This document shows positions 62,399 through 64,000 of a stretch of 64,000 nucleotides of DNA, in pieces. The notes beneath the pieces were generated by a model, which was given only the letters and a program-made list of their open reading frames with translations, was not told the origin of the DNA and searched no databases. The translations under genes and the position numbers were made by a program. Origin of the DNA: Janthinobacterium lividum (GTDB lineage: Bacteria; Pseudomonadota; Gammaproteobacteria; Burkholderiales; Burkholderiaceae_D); the NCBI RefSeq assembly GCF_011601275.1, contig NZ_JAAOLY010000001.1:248001-312000 (forward strand). Reading direction: 5' to 3'. Every line of letters starts with the position of its first letter. The stretch's first letter is position 1.

Positions 62399-64000
62399 TT
62401 ACCAGATGATCACGCGGTTTTCCGGCGCAACATACATCTTGTCGCCCGGTTTCACGCCAAACGCTTCATAGAAGCCAGGCTGGTTGACCATGGTGCCATT
62501 GGCGCGGTACTGGCCCGGCGAATGGGGATCGGTCTTGATCTGCACGATCTGCTGCGCTTCGCGCATCTTGCTGCGCCACACCTGGCCAAAGCCCATGTAG
62601 AAACGCTGGTCGCCCGTCAGACCGTCCAGCACGGGCGCCGGCTTGCCGCCCAGCGAGATTTTATAGGCTTTATAGGCGATCGCCACGCCCGAGTTGTCGG
62701 CGATGTTTTCGCCCAGGGTCAGGGCGCCGTTGACGTGGTAGCCAGGCAATGGGCTGTAGCCATCGTATTGCTTGGTCAACGCGTCGGCCTTGGCCGCAAA
62801 ATTCTTGCGGTCGGCCGGGGTCCACCAGTCGCGCAGGTTGCCGTCGCCATCGGACTGGCTGCCCTTGTCGTCGAAGCCGTGGCTGATTTCATGGCCGATG
62901 ACGGCGCCGATGGCGCCATAGTTGACGGCGTCGTCCGCATTGGCGTCAAAGAACGGCGGCTGCAGGATGGAAGCGGGGAAGACGATTTCATTCATCGTCG
63001 AGCTGTAATAGGCGTTTACCGTTTGCGGCGTCATGCCCCACTCTTCGCGGTCGATCGGTTTGCCCAGCTTGGCCACCTGGCGCGCGGAACCGAAATTGGC
63101 GGCGCGCATCATGTTGCCCACCAGGTCGCCCTGGACGATTTGCAGCTTCGTGTAATCGCGCCATTTGTTCGGATACGCGATCTTCGGCGTGAACTTGGCC
63201 AGCTTGGCTTGCGCTTCCTTCTTGGTCTCCGGGCTCATCCAGTCCAGGGTGTCGATGCTGTCCTTGTAGGCGGCCAGCACGTTTTTCACCAGTTCCTCCA
63301 TGTGCGCCTTGCGCTCCGCCGGGAAGTATTGCGCCACATACAGCTTGCCGACGGCTTCGCCCAGCACGCCTTCAACGGCGCCCACGCCACGCTTCCAGCG
63401 CGGCTGGTTTTCCTTCACGCCGCTGAGTACCGTGCCGTAGAAGGCAAAGCTCTCGTCAACGAAGTTTTTCGACAGATAGCTGGCATAGCTGCGCAGCAAT
63501 TGCCATTCGAAATAGGCTTTCACGGTGTCCAGGTCGGCGGACGCGAGCACCTTGTTGTAGCCGGCCAGGTAGCTCGGCTGGTTGACGATGACGTAAACGA
63601 CCTTGTTGGCGATACCGAGGGCGGCCAAGCCGGACTTCAGGTCGTAGCCCGGGGTCAGGTCGTTCAGTTTATTGATGTCGGTCTTGTTGTAGCGTTTGAC
63701 GGGGTCGCGGTTCTCGACCTTGGTCCATTGCACTTCGGCCAAGGCCGTTTCCAGCGCAACAACAGCCTTGGCGCGGGCGGCGGCGTTCTTGTCGCCGGCC
63801 ATGGCCAGCATTTTTTCCACGTGCGCCTGGTATTTTTCTTTTACGCCAGCCTGCTTGGCTTCCAGGTAGTAATCGCGGTCGGGCATGCCCAGGCCGCTTT
63901 GGCTCACGTAAGCCGCATATTTCGTCGAGGCACGGGCATCCTGGCCCACGTAGACGGAGTAGGGAGTCGACACGCCCGTCTGGCTCAGGTGGGCGATCAG
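62399..64000 (-). CDS. M13-family zinc metallopeptidase, second copy (5-prime end beyond right edge)
   Basis: At least 533 residues of a paralogue of the gene at 60081; the N-terminus, including any signal peptide, lies past the window. The zinc motif HEISH (in VIGHEISHGFDDKG), the GENIADNSG ligand motif and NAYYSSTMNEIVFPAS are intact, and it ends in NRVIIW. Order and spacing match the first copy throughout, so the pair arose by tandem duplication. It has its own terminator at 62275-62302. Confidence 0.92.
   Translation of the reverse strand: MIAHLSQTGVSTPYSVYVGQDARASTKYAAYVSQSGLGMPDRDYYLEAKQAGVKEKYQAHVEKMLAMAGDKNAAARAKAVVALETALAEVQWTKVENRDPVKRYNKTDINKLNDLTPGYDLKSGLAALGIANKVVYVIVNQPSYLAGYNKVLASADLDTVKAYFEWQLLRSYASYLSKNFVDESFAFYGTVLSGVKENQPRWKRGVGAVEGVLGEAVGKLYVAQYFPAERKAHMEELVKNVLAAYKDSIDTLDWMSPETKKEAQAKLAKFTPKIAYPNKWRDYTKLQIVQGDLVGNMMRAANFGSARQVAKLGKPIDREEWGMTPQTVNAYYSSTMNEIVFPASILQPPFFDANADDAVNYGAIGAVIGHEISHGFDDKGSQSDGDGNLRDWWTPADRKNFAAKADALTKQYDGYSPLPGYHVNGALTLGENIADNSGVAIAYKAYKISLGGKPAPVLDGLTGDQRFYMGFGQVWRSKMREAQQIVQIKTDPHSPGQYRANGTMVNQPGFYEAFGVKPGDKMYVAPENRVIIW

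Noticed and set aside
1-64000. CRISPR array, prophage or other mobile island
   Set aside because: No regularly spaced direct repeats, no phage or transposase genes, and even composition across the window.

Overview
The window is high-GC chromosomal DNA from a betaproteobacterium. Protein resemblance (Tad pilus genes, fused indolepyruvate oxidoreductase, GguC-type FAH protein, TonB receptor style) points to the Oxalobacteraceae, for example the Janthinobacterium/Massilia/Duganella group. That assignment is inference; no rRNA is present. I saw no prophage, insertion sequence, integron or CRISPR array. Codon choice and GC look even throughout, apart from short AT-rich promoter regions.

Layout. 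(1) 1-5026, minus strand: the start of a Tad/Flp pilus operon (flp, cpaA, an AAA ATPase, cpaB, cpaC secretin, lipoprotein, TadE/G-like protein) that runs off the left edge. (2) 5508-7777: a convergent GGDEF / HD-GYP pair for making and degrading c-di-GMP. (3) 7927-12659: a Nac-like LysR regulator and a 1198-aa fused indolepyruvate ferredoxin oxidoreductase, with a perfect 26-bp palindrome between them. (4) 12696-19766: assorted genes: an orphan LacI regulator, a metallo-beta-lactamase-fold lipoprotein divergent from a TetR regulator, a BNR-propeller protein paired with a ThiS/MoaD-like protein ending in Gly-Gly, and a PQQ-type beta-propeller lipoprotein gene broken by a frameshift. (5) 19885-27017, minus: a LacI-controlled sugar ABC-transporter operon with a sugar isomerase/epimerase-like protein, a Gfo/Idh/MocA oxidoreductase and a small 2Fe-2S ferredoxin. 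(6) 27143-37510: a glycerophosphodiesterase and a divergent cluster of a sigma-like protein, an anti-sigma-like membrane protein, a lipoprotein and a large membrane protein facing an exported caspase-like protease, a membrane protein, a lipoprotein and a TPR-oxygenase-like protein.

(7) 37539-58862 is an arabinan / L-arabinose utilisation locus under a GbpR-like LysR regulator. A TonB receptor, a GPH-type symporter, a cytoplasmic GH43 enzyme and aldose 1-epimerase form one transcript. Arabonate dehydratase, a FAH-family protein, ketoglutarate semialdehyde dehydrogenase and a sugar 1-dehydrogenase form a second, probably continuing into a GH51 arabinofuranosidase and an endo-arabinanase. A YtfQRT-YjfF-type furanose ABC transporter plus another GH43 enzyme form a third. 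All three promoters carry the same 18-bp GATATC-N6-GATATC operator, exactly 19 nt upstream of the -35 box, with 18-nt -35/-10 spacers; a fourth copy overlaps the likely promoter of the lysR gene. Polymer is cut outside or in the periplasm, fragments enter through the TonB receptor, and L-arabinose is oxidised without phosphorylation to 2-oxoglutarate (Weimberg-type route). No lactonase gene is visible.

(8) 59062-64000: a tRNA-Arg(CCG), a membrane-anchored cytochrome c and two tandem M13 metallopeptidase genes, the second cut by the right edge. Three kinds of palindromic intergenic repeat occur in the window: one singleton at 22424, one ~80-nt element in two copies after stop codons (47075, 55993), and one REP-like element in two copies (59973, 62334).
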